A stretch of 14,463 nt of DNA from Kiritimatiellia bacterium (GCA_017629455.1 JAGBXE010000163.1:1-14463); one strand, 5' to 3'; shown: positions 1-7,760, counted from the stretch's first letter. Numbers and translations: made by a program. Notes: a model not told the origin generated them from the letters alone.

Positions 1-856
1 CACCGTGTCTGTCGGTGGCTACCGTCAAATGCGCCGCGGCATGGAGGAAAAGGGCGTTATTCAAGACGTCAACACCTTAATCCGTGCGGCATACCAACGT
101 GCGCAGATTGATCGTCAGCCTACGGCGGTTATTTTCTGGAACGAGACTTTGCGCGCCGAAAGCGACACAGACGATGGCAATATTGTTGTTGTTGGCCATG
201 CAGTGGCGATTCGCCGTTCGGGTCGTATCACGCAGGTCGTTGGCACAGATCTTCTCGACGAGTTTGCCGATCTTGAGCTTACGAACCAAGCTGCCGATGA
301 AGAAAGCGGTTCATCCAAGGCGACAATGTATCTGTATCCAATGCACGATTTGTCAAAGATTGAGAGCAGTTCGCAGATCCTTCGCTCGACAGTTGAAACC
401 AAAGTCTATCCTGTGAAGTTTACGCCAGTTTATCTCACCGGCGATGGCGTCAAATCTGAATCTGTCGCTGGCGCAAAGGGGGGCTCTTCGCGTGCTGCGC
501 TTACGGAAGGTGAGGCGTCCGGTTCAATAACCGTTTATGCTTATCGCCTTAAAGACGACGGCGGCGTGAGTTGGGCTCCAGGTATGGCGTATGGCTTTGA
601 GTTTGCCCATATCATTTTGCCCCACGGTTATATCTTCGGTTCGAACTTCTCGCCTAGTTCATCCGATCCTATTGAGGAGGCGGGGGCGATGGCATTTGAC
701 GTTGGGTTGAATACGGGTTCTGGGATGAGCAGCGGCGCTTCTGGTGGTTTAGGTTCTGTCAGTTCCATTAGTATCTCGGCGCTTTTACCGAATTCAGCAG
801 GTGTCTTACAGCCAAAGAAAATCGGAACGACAGCCGATCCGACGAGTGATTTGTAA
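1..856 (+). CDS. GspH-like minor pseudopilin, 5' partial
   Basis: The frame is open to the left edge, so the true start and the prepilin leader lie outside the window; the GTG at 5 is probably an internal Val codon. The visible part begins where the pilin helix would continue: Tyr, Arg and Glu-rich residues, then a run of the type 'LIRAAYQRAQIDRQPTAVIF'. This pattern (helix, RxxA repeats, then a beta strand starting with hydrophobics) is typical of GspH/FimT-like minor pseudopilins and of Verrucomicrobial cassette protein D. The rest is predicted beta-rich, and the C-terminal 60 residues hold a Ser/Gly-rich stretch (around SGMSSGASGG). It probably acts at the tip or in the initiation complex of a pseudopilus in the envelope. 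Its stop codon overlaps the next start by one base (TAATG), so the two are likely co-translated. Class assignment is inference from pattern and position; a generic prepilin-type protein is the safe call. Confidence 0.62.
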   Translation, partial: TVSVGGYRQMRRGMEEKGVIQDVNTLIRAAYQRAQIDRQPTAVIFWNETLRAESDTDDGNIVVVGHAVAIRRSGRITQVVGTDLLDEFADLELTNQAADEESGSSKATMYLYPMHDLSKIESSSQILRSTVETKVYPVKFTPVYLTGDGVKSESVAGAKGGSSRAALTEGEASGSITVYAYRLKDDGGVSWAPGMAYGFEFAHIILPHGYIFGSNFSPSSSDPIEEAGAMAFDVGLNTGSGMSSGASGGLGSVSSISISALLPNSAGVLQPKKIGTTADPTSDL

Positions 857-1404
857 TGATGAAAAAAGCATTCACGCTTATCGAGGTTAATCTCGCCATG
901 CTTATCATGGCGGGCGGGATTCTTTCGATTGTAGGTTTGTACGCGTTTGGTTTCCGCGAGAATCGCCACAGTCGCGAGGATGTCGCAGCAACAACTTTGG
1001 CCGACAGTATAATTTCGCCGCTAGTTATGGCAATAAGCGCAACGAATCTCAAGTGGAGCGTATTCCGTCAGGAGAAGTTCTTCCCCAGCGATGGCGCATG
1101 GGAGGATTATATTGATTCTTCAACGGGCGTTGTGACTAAAGATCCACAGTCTATGGCTGAAAGCGTCTTCAGCCAAACGATGTCGTGGATACAGGGCGCG
1201 GCAAAAGGCCCGCTTGAAGTGAAGACGGCCTTTCCGAGCGCCGCGCTAAGCGGCACTGGCATGAGGTGCGGGCTAGTAGTCCAGCATGATGAAGATTCGG
1301 CCGTCGTTAAAATATCCTTTAGGGCTACGCGTCTACCTGGCGAGTTGCTGTCGATGCCGCTTTTCTACACTGAGGTCAGGTTCCAGGGGTTGCCAGATGA
1401 GTAG
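856..1404 (+). CDS. PilV/GspI-like prepilin-type protein
   Basis: A 182-residue protein with a short basic leader (MMKKA), a prepilin peptidase site A5^F6, Glu at +5 of the mature protein (FTLIE) and a hydrophobic helix to about residue 30. The helix is followed by a 'GLYAFGFRENRHSREDVAATTLAD' type segment (described here by its key residues: Gly-rich helix end, then Arg/His/Ser and AATTLA), which resembles PilV/GspI and the Verrucomicrobial cassette protein B, where an 'AA..LA' helix follows. The start at 856 overlaps the preceding stop by one base; a second ATG at 859 is equally possible and would shorten the leader by one residue. No clear Shine-Dalgarno sequence is seen, which fits coupling to the upstream gene. 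Role: minor pseudopilin in the inner membrane/periplasm, processed by a type IV prepilin peptidase not present here. The prepilin call is firm; the subclass is less so. Confidence 0.8.
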   Translation: MMKKAFTLIEVNLAMLIMAGGILSIVGLYAFGFRENRHSREDVAATTLADSIISPLVMAISATNLKWSVFRQEKFFPSDGAWEDYIDSSTGVVTKDPQSMAESVFSQTMSWIQGAAKGPLEVKTAFPSAALSGTGMRCGLVVQHDEDSAVVKISFRATRLPGELLSMPLFYTEVRFQGLPDE

Positions 1405-1939
1405 TAAGTTGAATATAGCCAAACCCAACTGCCGCGCTGGTTTCACCATCATTGAACTGTTGGTGGCTTCGCTTCTTTTAGGTATGCTCGTAACTATATT
1501 GACGATGATCTTCAACCAGTCGTCGATAGCTTGGCGTACGGGCGTAGCAGGGGTGTCGGATTTAGATTACGTTCGCGATAATGTGGCAACCTTGCGTGAA
1601 GAGGCCGATAACGCCTTTATTGCCAAGGTGGGCGGCAGCGCCGAGATATACCGCCATGTCGGGCTTTGGGATAAAAATGGCCGGCTGCGCCAGCGTGCAT
1701 GCGATGCGCCGAATACAAGTGTAGTGTCGGAAGGCGGCGGCAAACTTATAGCCAACATCATAAGGCAAAACCTTGCTGTCTCTGATTCAACAACTCCGCA
1801 AGATATTACGACCATAAATGTTGGTGCAGGCTCTACGCGTTCGCTTAAGAATTATTTCATTAACGTTATGAGTGCCGGTCCCGACAAGGAGTTTGACACG
1901 TGGGACGACATTTGGAGCTCGCCCGACGATTTCGAATGA
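1397..1939 (+). CDS. GspJ-like prepilin-type protein with SAGPD/DD C-terminal motif
   Basis: I place the start at ATG 1397, which overlaps the previous stop by 8 bases; the same frame is open further up (ATG at 1286), but that would add 37 residues read inside the previous gene and put a very long leader before the pilin helix. The 180-residue product has a 15-residue leader, cleavage site G15^F16, Glu at +5 (FTIIE) and a hydrophobic helix to about residue 37. A segment with SSIAWR and later 'DYVRDNVATLREEAD' follows, like GspJ or Verrucomicrobial cassette protein C. The C-terminus carries S-A-G-P-D at 159-163 and T-W-D-D at 168-171, an acidic loop reminiscent of the calcium-binding end of GspG. 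Probably a minor pseudopilin that pairs with the GspI- and GspK-like neighbours. Subclass is inferred. Confidence 0.78.
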   Translation: MSSKLNIAKPNCRAGFTIIELLVASLLLGMLVTILTMIFNQSSIAWRTGVAGVSDLDYVRDNVATLREEADNAFIAKVGGSAEIYRHVGLWDKNGRLRQRACDAPNTSVVSEGGGKLIANIIRQNLAVSDSTTPQDITTINVGAGSTRSLKNYFINVMSAGPDKEFDTWDDIWSSPDDFE

Positions 1940-1953
1940 TCGGGGTCTTTCTT

Positions 1954-1960
1954 AAAGAGG
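1954..1960 (+). promoter_or_regulatory. Ribosome binding site AAAGAGG
   Basis: AAAGAGG lies 9 bases before ATG 1970. It supports the long-leader start of the GspG-like gene over the internal ATG at 2036, which sits just before the pilin helix and has no comparable site. Confidence 0.55.
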
Positions 1961-1969
1961 TGCTGGAAA

Positions 1970-2518
1970 ATGCATGAAGAGAAGATATCGGCAGTGACGA
2001 ACGGCAAGGCGTTTAAGCGCTCTTGTGTTCGCCATATGAGGTCGGCCTTCACGCTCGTCGAGCTGCTTGTCGTAGTGGGGATGGTTGCTGTTCTTATGGG
2101 TGCCATGACGACGGCCGTCAACGGTGCGCGCGAGCGTGCACGCATACAGAAGGCTACTAGCGACGTTAAGGTGATTTCGCAGGCTATTTTGGCGTACGAA
2201 GTTTGGAATGGCGATCAGCTCCCGACGATGGGTTCGCGCGGCAGTGGAAATAACGGCGTTGTTGCCGATATGAGTTCGCTTGGTTTTCTGATCGGTAAAG
2301 ACAGTGCGCAAGGCGCAACTGGCTCCAGTGGTTCAGGGGAGTTGCCAGTCCTTCTGATGGCGCAGCTTCGTAACAACGGCGAAATGGTCGACCCGTGGGG
2401 GACGCCTTATCGCGTCACAATTGCCGAGGCTTCGGCGAGCATAAGGCTTAAGACTGTGACCGGTACTCTTCAGACGGGGTACTGGTTGCCGAATTTCTAC
2501 CGGAACTGGGGGAATTGA
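1970..2518 (+). CDS. GspG-like prepilin-type protein, long leader
   Basis: A 182-residue protein with a 26-residue leader, cleavage site A26^F27, Glu at +5 (FTLVE) and a hydrophobic helix to about residue 47. After the helix comes the 'ATSDVKVISQAILAYE' type region and, near residue 138, DPWGTPYRV, the DPWG-x-P-Y signature of GspG/major pseudopilins. The usual GspG C-terminal calcium loop (SxGxDG...D) is not seen; the protein ends in an aromatic, basic tail (TGYWLPNFYRNWGN). Two Ser/Gly-rich stretches lie around residues 82-87 and 115-121. It is separated by 30 bases from the upstream gene and has its own ribosome binding site, unlike its coupled neighbours, so it may be made at a different level, as expected of a major subunit. 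The stop overlaps the next start by one base (TGATG). Confidence 0.78.
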   Translation: MHEEKISAVTNGKAFKRSCVRHMRSAFTLVELLVVVGMVAVLMGAMTTAVNGARERARIQKATSDVKVISQAILAYEVWNGDQLPTMGSRGSGNNGVVADMSSLGFLIGKDSAQGATGSSGSGELPVLLMAQLRNNGEMVDPWGTPYRVTIAEASASIRLKTVTGTLQTGYWLPNFYRNWGN

Positions 2519-5500
2519 TGAAAAAGGGTTCCGCGCTACTGATAGTGCTCGGCATGCTTTCGTTCATGGTCATTTCGGCCGTGGCGTTCTCGGCGTATAT
2601 GCGCCATTCGCGTCTTCCGTCGAGCTATCTTCGCCGCACATCGTCGTCGAGGCAGCTCGTTAAGGCGGCTCTTGCCGAGGCCATAGATATCGTTGATGCG
2701 GCCGTAGCCGATAATCCGCATCCGGGAGTAGGAAAAGGCTCGATCATGTACCCGCGTGCTGCAGGTACGACCGACCCTAATCGCAACAGCTGGCGTAACC
2801 ACGTCTTTATCGGGTCTAACAATCTTGTCTCTGCGGCCGACACGATTTCGACGCTTACCTTAGAAGGCCTTGCCTATTTGCCGCCGGCGCTTATTAACGA
2901 GGCCAGGTACTATTCACGCCATTCGCTCGCAGCTATGTGGCATTCGTTCGGGTATGATTGCGGGCGCTATGCATTTTGCGCTGTTGATGTTTCAGATCAT
3001 TTCGATATAAATAAGATTCCCGCAGATGCCGCACGCGGCTCATCGCCTGAAAATAGGCTTTCGCTCTCATACGTTTTTGAAAATACAAGCCATACTGGTT
3101 ACACCCTGCAGCCGTCGGCGTGGGATCAGTTTATGGAGAATTACGTTTCGTTTGCCGCCGTTAAAGATGATATTAAAACTCCCGCTCAGAAAGGTTCGAG
3201 CGGAGGCGGCAGCTCGGGCGGTAGTTCTTCGTCGAAGCTTCCTCTCGTTTCTTTAGCCGACTTTAACCTTGCAGTTTACGACAAGCTTGGAAGTTTAAGC
3301 TCATATCTCCCATTCGCATCTGTCTTGGGCGGGGGCGCTAGCGAATTTGTGACAAGCCCCACGGGGCCTATTGCGGAAATGCAGCGTCACATGGCGTTTA
3401 TAACCGACAGTTACTTTCCGAGTGCTGCGGGCACTAGTGATAGTGACGATTACGATCTAGCTGACGAACAATACCAGCCTTTTGATGAAAGCGCGCTTGA
3501 AGCTAATAATAGCCGCATTATCGGGCGTATTCTTGATGAATCGTCCAAAGGTGCCGTTAGGCTCAGAAACGCTATCGGCAGGCTTGGTCTAGTTCATTTA
3601 TTCGACTATCTAGATAAGGACGATGTACCAGTATCTCTTGCAATACCTTCTGTTGAACGTGCGCCGATGGTTTGCGGCATAAGCCATACGATCAACGGAT
3701 CAATGATCGAAATAAAGAGTAAAGATGAAGATCCAACTGGTAATCAGCTTGGGAGTGTTCAAACGGATATAGTTTCACCAAACTATGTAGGAGCCCAGCC
3801 CTCGTCAATGCGAATAACGCCAACGGCGCCGGGTCTGAAACGTACAGCTCAATATGTAACTAAACATTTTATTGACGGCACTAAGTTTCTTTCTGGCATT
3901 CGTACGGGCGCAATAAAGGCGCTTGTGGCGTACCCATTTAGGCGCGGGATCGATTTGAAAAATCCCGATTCATTTAACATTGATGGTCATGTTGAATTTT
4001 TCTTTACTGTCGGTAATTTTACTTTCCGTACTGGCAACCAGAATGATGCACTTCACATGGCAGGCGGTAATAGCGCTCTTACATCGTCGGCATACAACAA
4101 CAACGGAGTTTTCCATTTCCCACTTGCGCAACAGAATTGCGATTTCAACAATGTTGACCAGGAATCAGATGCCGTAAAGGAAGTCGACTTTACTTTGCGC
4201 GATGGTGTAAGTTCAATCCAAAATGTTCTTAATGACAATCCATTTATTTTAGTTACATGGGAACAAGATCAGGAGTCGTGGGAACCTGATCCTATCAATA
4301 GCCCTGGCGTTTATGCATGGCGTAACACCTCATCAGGTCCAAGGCGCGTTGGCGCATCTTGCGCTATTCCGCCTCTTGCCCCAAATGGTGAGCCGGATCC
4401 GCGCTTTACAAGCATGAATAGCTTCCTTAGCTATTTAAATAGCGGCGGCACTGAACAGATTACGCTACGTATGGCCGTATGGCTCAGAGTAAAAAATGGT
4501 GACGGCAAAACCGTCGACTTGGTTCCAGCAACAATGCTAGATGACAGGGAATTTAACGGCCGCAATAATTACGCAAGCGGAAGCGCGCGAGTTTTGGGTG
4601 ATGCGATGGGTTCAGCCTACCCTGTTATGCGCTTTAATGGTAGCGCCCCATTTGCGTTTAACGACCAGCCGATGGCTAGCCCTGTTGCAATCGATGTTGC
4701 TCCGAAGGGGATCTTGTGCGGCGACCCGCGTTGGAACTGGGCTCCTGAACACTGGTTCATAAACGAAACCGTAAGCAAGGACGAGTGGCTTAATAAATGC
4801 GGCAAGGGTGTCGACGGCCGCGACAGCGATATCTTTATGGCAACGAGTGATTCAGGGTACATGCAAAGTGCCTATGAGCTTGCGTTTTTGCCGCGCCTTT
4901 GCGGGAGTGATTTTGCCAATTTGGGCAATGAGCTTTATGGGCAGATTTCATCGCTGCAAAACTCAAGTCTTGACCAGTGGCCTACCCAAGTTTCATCATG
5001 CGACAACTGGCATCGTATGTGGCGCACGTATTATCCGTTCGGAAACGCCCCTGATGATTTCGTGACGCTCGGGCAAATGGCAGGTTTTGTAAACGACGGG
5101 GGAGGGCCGAAGATAAACCCCTACTCCGATAACGCGAACATTATCGTAGCGGCTTTTGCCAATACGCCGGAAAGCTGGTGGTCGGCATCGGCAAATACAG
5201 ATGATACGGGCATTTCAGCAAGTGAGCGCAAGGCGACTACATTTAATAAAAAGTACGCGTTCTCCGCCATGAACCCTGATGCAAAGTTTGCTTGGCAAGA
5301 CCTTAAAAATATTGCATCGGCGTTCGTATCTCAAATGCGCAATCAAACCCATATCGATGGTTGGATGGATGCGTATGACGATTTGTGGGATCAGGACGGC
5401 ACGAATGGCGATACGCTTATGGGCGTTACTCTCGAGGGCGATACAGATGATCTTTACGGTGTCGACCGCAAATTCCTTTACGGCTATTGGCGCGATTGCT

Positions 5501-5754
5501 TTGCGGTCAAGCAGCAGCTCTTTTTGATATTTGTGCGCGCGGAGCCCATGATGATGGGCGGCGGCGCAATAGGCCAGACGCCGCCTCAACTCGGTGCGCG
5601 TGCCGTTGCGCTTGTCTGGCGTAACCCCTACCCGGGTTCGAAACCGTATTCGTCCAGGTCAGCTAGCGGAGAGACAGGTTCAAGCGCAAGTTCTTCGATT
5701 CCTCCCAATGCTCCGCATCAGACGCGCGTATTGATGTACAGGCAGTTTGATTAA
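2518..5754 (+). CDS. Giant GspK/PilX-like pseudopilin (cassette protein A-like)
   Basis: A 1078-residue protein. I choose ATG 2518 (TGATG overlap with the previous stop, GGGGGA just upstream) over the TTG one codon earlier. The N-terminus, MKKGSALLIVLGMLSF, is a basic leader, a probable cleavage G4^S5 and a hydrophobic helix with no Glu at +5, as in GspK and PilX. An Arg/Ser-rich stretch and an 'AALAEAIDIVDAA' helix follow. Near residue 150, HSFGYDCGRYAF.AVDVSDHFDINK resembles the GRYAYWV-D-E-xGKLNLN region of GspK-like proteins. A Ser/Gly linker occupies residues 225-240. The C-terminal region has QQLFLIFVRAE, then a Gly/Met loop and ARAVALVWRNPYP, and ends in TRVLMYRQFD; I recall the same end in Verrucomicrobial cassette protein A. 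E. coli-type GspK is about 330 residues, so this is roughly three times longer. Predicted envelope protein capping a pseudopilus; function beyond that is unknown. Base composition is uneven along the gene. Confidence 0.72.
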   Translation: MKKGSALLIVLGMLSFMVISAVAFSAYMRHSRLPSSYLRRTSSSRQLVKAALAEAIDIVDAAVADNPHPGVGKGSIMYPRAAGTTDPNRNSWRNHVFIGSNNLVSAADTISTLTLEGLAYLPPALINEARYYSRHSLAAMWHSFGYDCGRYAFCAVDVSDHFDINKIPADAARGSSPENRLSLSYVFENTSHTGYTLQPSAWDQFMENYVSFAAVKDDIKTPAQKGSSGGGSSGGSSSSKLPLVSLADFNLAVYDKLGSLSSYLPFASVLGGGASEFVTSPTGPIAEMQRHMAFITDSYFPSAAGTSDSDDYDLADEQYQPFDESALEANNSRIIGRILDESSKGAVRLRNAIGRLGLVHLFDYLDKDDVPVSLAIPSVERAPMVCGISHTINGSMIEIKSKDEDPTGNQLGSVQTDIVSPNYVGAQPSSMRITPTAPGLKRTAQYVTKHFIDGTKFLSGIRTGAIKALVAYPFRRGIDLKNPDSFNIDGHVEFFFTVGNFTFRTGNQNDALHMAGGNSALTSSAYNNNGVFHFPLAQQNCDFNNVDQESDAVKEVDFTLRDGVSSIQNVLNDNPFILVTWEQDQESWEPDPINSPGVYAWRNTSSGPRRVGASCAIPPLAPNGEPDPRFTSMNSFLSYLNSGGTEQITLRMAVWLRVKNGDGKTVDLVPATMLDDREFNGRNNYASGSARVLGDAMGSAYPVMRFNGSAPFAFNDQPMASPVAIDVAPKGILCGDPRWNWAPEHWFINETVSKDEWLNKCGKGVDGRDSDIFMATSDSGYMQSAYELAFLPRLCGSDFANLGNELYGQISSLQNSSLDQWPTQVSSCDNWHRMWRTYYPFGNAPDDFVTLGQMAGFVNDGGGPKINPYSDNANIIVAAFANTPESWWSASANTDDTGISASERKATTFNKKYAFSAMNPDAKFAWQDLKNIASAFVSQMRNQTHIDGWMDAYDDLWDQDGTNGDTLMGVTLEGDTDDLYGVDRKFLYGYWRDCFAVKQQLFLIFVRAEPMMMGGGAIGQTPPQLGARAVALVWRNPYPGSKPYSSRSASGETGSSASSSIPPNAPHQTRVLMYRQFD

Positions 5755-5777
5755 ACTTAAAACAGGTTTAAAATACG

Positions 5778-6722
5778 ATGAAAAAAGGTTTTTCTCTCGT
5801 TGAGCTTATTGTCGTTGTAGGAATTATCGGCATTCTTTCGGGCGTGCTACTCGTATCGTTCGGCGGCGGTACGGCGTCTGCTCGTGCGGCGCGTTGCCTT
5901 TCGAATATGAAGAATCTTGCCAATGCCGTTCAGACGTGTGGCATGGCGACTACGCATTATGCTCCGGCGGGAAATAGCATTTATATGAAAATTACGGAGA
6001 AGGCTGGAAGGCGTGCGGAAAAGATGTATTATGAAGTGCCTGGTTGGATAAGTAGCGACTCGCGAGATATGTTTCCTACAGCTTCTTATTCGCAGCCTAC
6101 GATCGTAAGTCTTTATTCTGATGATGCAGAAGCGGTGCAATATGCCTTTACAAACGGCGCACTTTGGAAGTATGTCTCGCAGGCTCGCGAGACGTATCTT
6201 TGCCCCGAGCATGCGCGCGCGGCAAGGTCGGGCAAGACGGGTGGTGCACGGCCTAATTGGAGCTATCTTATGAATGCGTATTTCGGCTACGATAAACAAG
6301 GCCGTGCGGCGGGATCGGCGACGGCGGGCAGGGAGCAATACGGCAATCTCGATAAAGCCGACAAGAGGCTACTTTTTTCGGAAGTTCCGTTTATGGGTTA
6401 CAATATGTGGCAGCCTGAGGGAACGGCCGCTACGACCGATAATGATGCCATCTTGCAGTATGGCGCGCAAGGTGTAGATGACGGTGGAAGAGCTAGCAGG
6501 TATAAAGGCGGCGGCTCTACCAGTGAAGAGATTGGCGTTAATCACTTAAACGGAAGGGAAGCTGTTGCGCACGTGGCTTTCGCTGACGGCCATGTTGAGA
6601 AGCTGCGCGTACCCATGAACGGCAAGAGGCCTGATACGTCGAGTTTTGCTGAACTTACATCGTGGCTTTGCTGCGGTTACGACGTCTCGTTCGACGGCAA
6701 GAGCTATAATCGCATCAGATAA
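5778..6722 (+). CDS. DUF1559-like prepilin-type protein with DG-H C-terminal motif
   Basis: A 314-residue protein with leader MKKG, cleavage G4^F5, Glu at +5 (FSLVE), a hydrophobic helix to about residue 28, then ARAARCLSNMKNLANAV (Cys40), the C-x-N-x-K-x-L signature of the large PVC/Planctomycete pseudopilin family (DUF1559). A YLCPEHARA segment and a WSYLMNAYFGYD segment follow, like the 'CP' and 'SYxMN' motifs common in Lentisphaerae. The C-terminus has HLNGREAVAHVAFADGHVE: the ADGHV end of the H-X9-DG motif, but with 13 rather than 9 residues between His and Asp-Gly. It starts 23 bases after the giant gene with only a weak AACAGG upstream. These proteins are usually highly multiplied in Lentisphaerae genomes; their exact role is not established. 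Family call is strong. Confidence 0.85.
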   Translation: MKKGFSLVELIVVVGIIGILSGVLLVSFGGGTASARAARCLSNMKNLANAVQTCGMATTHYAPAGNSIYMKITEKAGRRAEKMYYEVPGWISSDSRDMFPTASYSQPTIVSLYSDDAEAVQYAFTNGALWKYVSQARETYLCPEHARAARSGKTGGARPNWSYLMNAYFGYDKQGRAAGSATAGREQYGNLDKADKRLLFSEVPFMGYNMWQPEGTAATTDNDAILQYGAQGVDDGGRASRYKGGGSTSEEIGVNHLNGREAVAHVAFADGHVEKLRVPMNGKRPDTSSFAELTSWLCCGYDVSFDGKSYNRIR

Positions 6723-6761
6723 CGCCATAAGGGGCCTTGCGTCTTTTGCGCATTCAAGAAA

Positions 6762-7748
6762 ATGAAAGACTTAGGCTGCCTAGCGACGCACCGCGGTTAT
6801 CTTGGCGAAAAGCCTTTAGGAGGCTCGGTTAAGCCGTTTCCCTGTTCTGCGGCAAAAGTTTTTAAGACGCAGGTTTTAGCCTTAGCAAAGCGCCTTAAGG
6901 CAATTCGTGTTACAAAAGTAGTAATCGGGCTGTCGGGCGGGCTTGATTCCGCGCTTGCTCTTTTAGTTGCTGACGCGGCGTTTGAAAAGCTTGGGCTCGA
7001 TAAAAAAGGCATCTATGTTATCACAATGCCGGGCTTTGGCACGAGCAGCCGAACAAAGGGTAATGCTGAGCTTCTTTGCGAAGGCCTTGGCCTCGAGATT
7101 GAGACTATATCGATCGTAAAAAGCGTCAAGCAGCACCTTAAAGATATTGGCCATGACGGCAAGATGGCCGACATCACGTATGAGAATGCGCAGGCGAGAA
7201 TGCGCACGCTTATTTTGATGGACAAGGCCAATATGGTAGGTGGCATCGTTTTAGGTACCGGCGATATGAGTGAAATAGCGCTCGGGTGGTGCACTTACAA
7301 CGGTGATCATATGTCGATGTTCGCCGTTAATAACGGCGTACCTAAGACGATAGTGCGCAAAGTCTGTGAATGGTGGAGTTTAAAGCGCGAAGGCTCTGCA
7401 GCCGCGCGTGCTCTTAAAGATATAGTCGATACGCCCGTAAGTCCAGAGCTAGTTAAGGGGCAGATTACCGAAAACACTATTGGCCCTTACGAGCTACACG
7501 ATTTTTTCCTTTGGAATTTTATCGTCAACGAGATGGGCTCAAAATATCTTAAGGAAGCTGCACTTAAATATTTCGGAGAGAGGTTTTCTGCCGAAGAGAT
7601 TGAGCGGACGCTTGCGATATTTTTACGGAGGTTTTTTACGCAGGCCTTTAAGCGCAACTGTCAGCCTGACGGGATAAAGGTGTTTTCCTTTGATCTTTCA
7701 CCGCGCGGCTGGTGGATACCTTCCGATTTAGCAATAGTTAAAATCTAA
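6762..7748 (+). CDS. nadE: NAD+ synthetase domain of the glutamine-dependent class, glutaminase domain absent
   Basis: A 328-residue protein that amidates nicotinate adenine dinucleotide to NAD+ using ATP, the last step of NAD synthesis. The ATP-pyrophosphatase loop SGGLDS is at 58-63; PGFGTSSRT (90-98), YENAQAR (140-146), GTGDMSE (165-171), GWCTYNGDHMS (175-185), TIGPYELHDFF (239-249) and RRFFTQAFKRNCQPDG (289-304) all match the synthetase half of long (about 640-residue) glutamine-dependent enzymes, not the short E. coli/Bacillus ammonia type. The N-terminal nitrilase-like glutaminase domain (about 300 residues) is missing: the preceding 900 bases encode a pseudopilin. Only about 25 unmatched residues precede the KPFP segment where the synthetase begins. 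The C-terminus also looks shorter (ends SPRGWWIPSDLAIVKI). No Shine-Dalgarno is seen at ATG 6762; the next in-frame Met is residue 89, beyond the ATP loop. Possibly ammonia-dependent or paired with a glutaminase encoded elsewhere; a decaying gene cannot be excluded. Confidence 0.88.
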   Translation: MKDLGCLATHRGYLGEKPLGGSVKPFPCSAAKVFKTQVLALAKRLKAIRVTKVVIGLSGGLDSALALLVADAAFEKLGLDKKGIYVITMPGFGTSSRTKGNAELLCEGLGLEIETISIVKSVKQHLKDIGHDGKMADITYENAQARMRTLILMDKANMVGGIVLGTGDMSEIALGWCTYNGDHMSMFAVNNGVPKTIVRKVCEWWSLKREGSAAARALKDIVDTPVSPELVKGQITENTIGPYELHDFFLWNFIVNEMGSKYLKEAALKYFGERFSAEEIERTLAIFLRRFFTQAFKRNCQPDGIKVFSFDLSPRGWWIPSDLAIVKI

Positions 7749-7760
7749 ACATTTCTTCAC

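Noticed and set aside
1286..1396. Upstream extension of the GspJ-like gene from ATG 1286
   Set aside because: It would overlap the previous gene by 119 bases and give a 52-residue leader; ATG 1397 gives a normal prepilin leader.
2515..2517. TTG start for the giant pseudopilin
   Set aside because: The next codon is ATG in the classic TGATG overlap, so TTG is not needed.
5847..6338. 163-codon open frame on the minus strand
   Set aside because: Lies wholly inside the DUF1559-like gene, is Arg/Ile-rich and has no recognisable motif; antisense shadow.
6720..6761. Read-through fusion of the DUF1559-like protein and NadE, which share a frame separated by one TAA
   Set aside because: The pseudopilin ends normally after its DG motif, and nothing around the TAA suggests recoding; the shared frame has a one in three chance.
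6723..6761. Terminator or promoter before nadE
   Set aside because: Only 4-base stems (AAGG/CCTT, TGCG/CGCA) and no T tract; no convincing -35/-10 pair.
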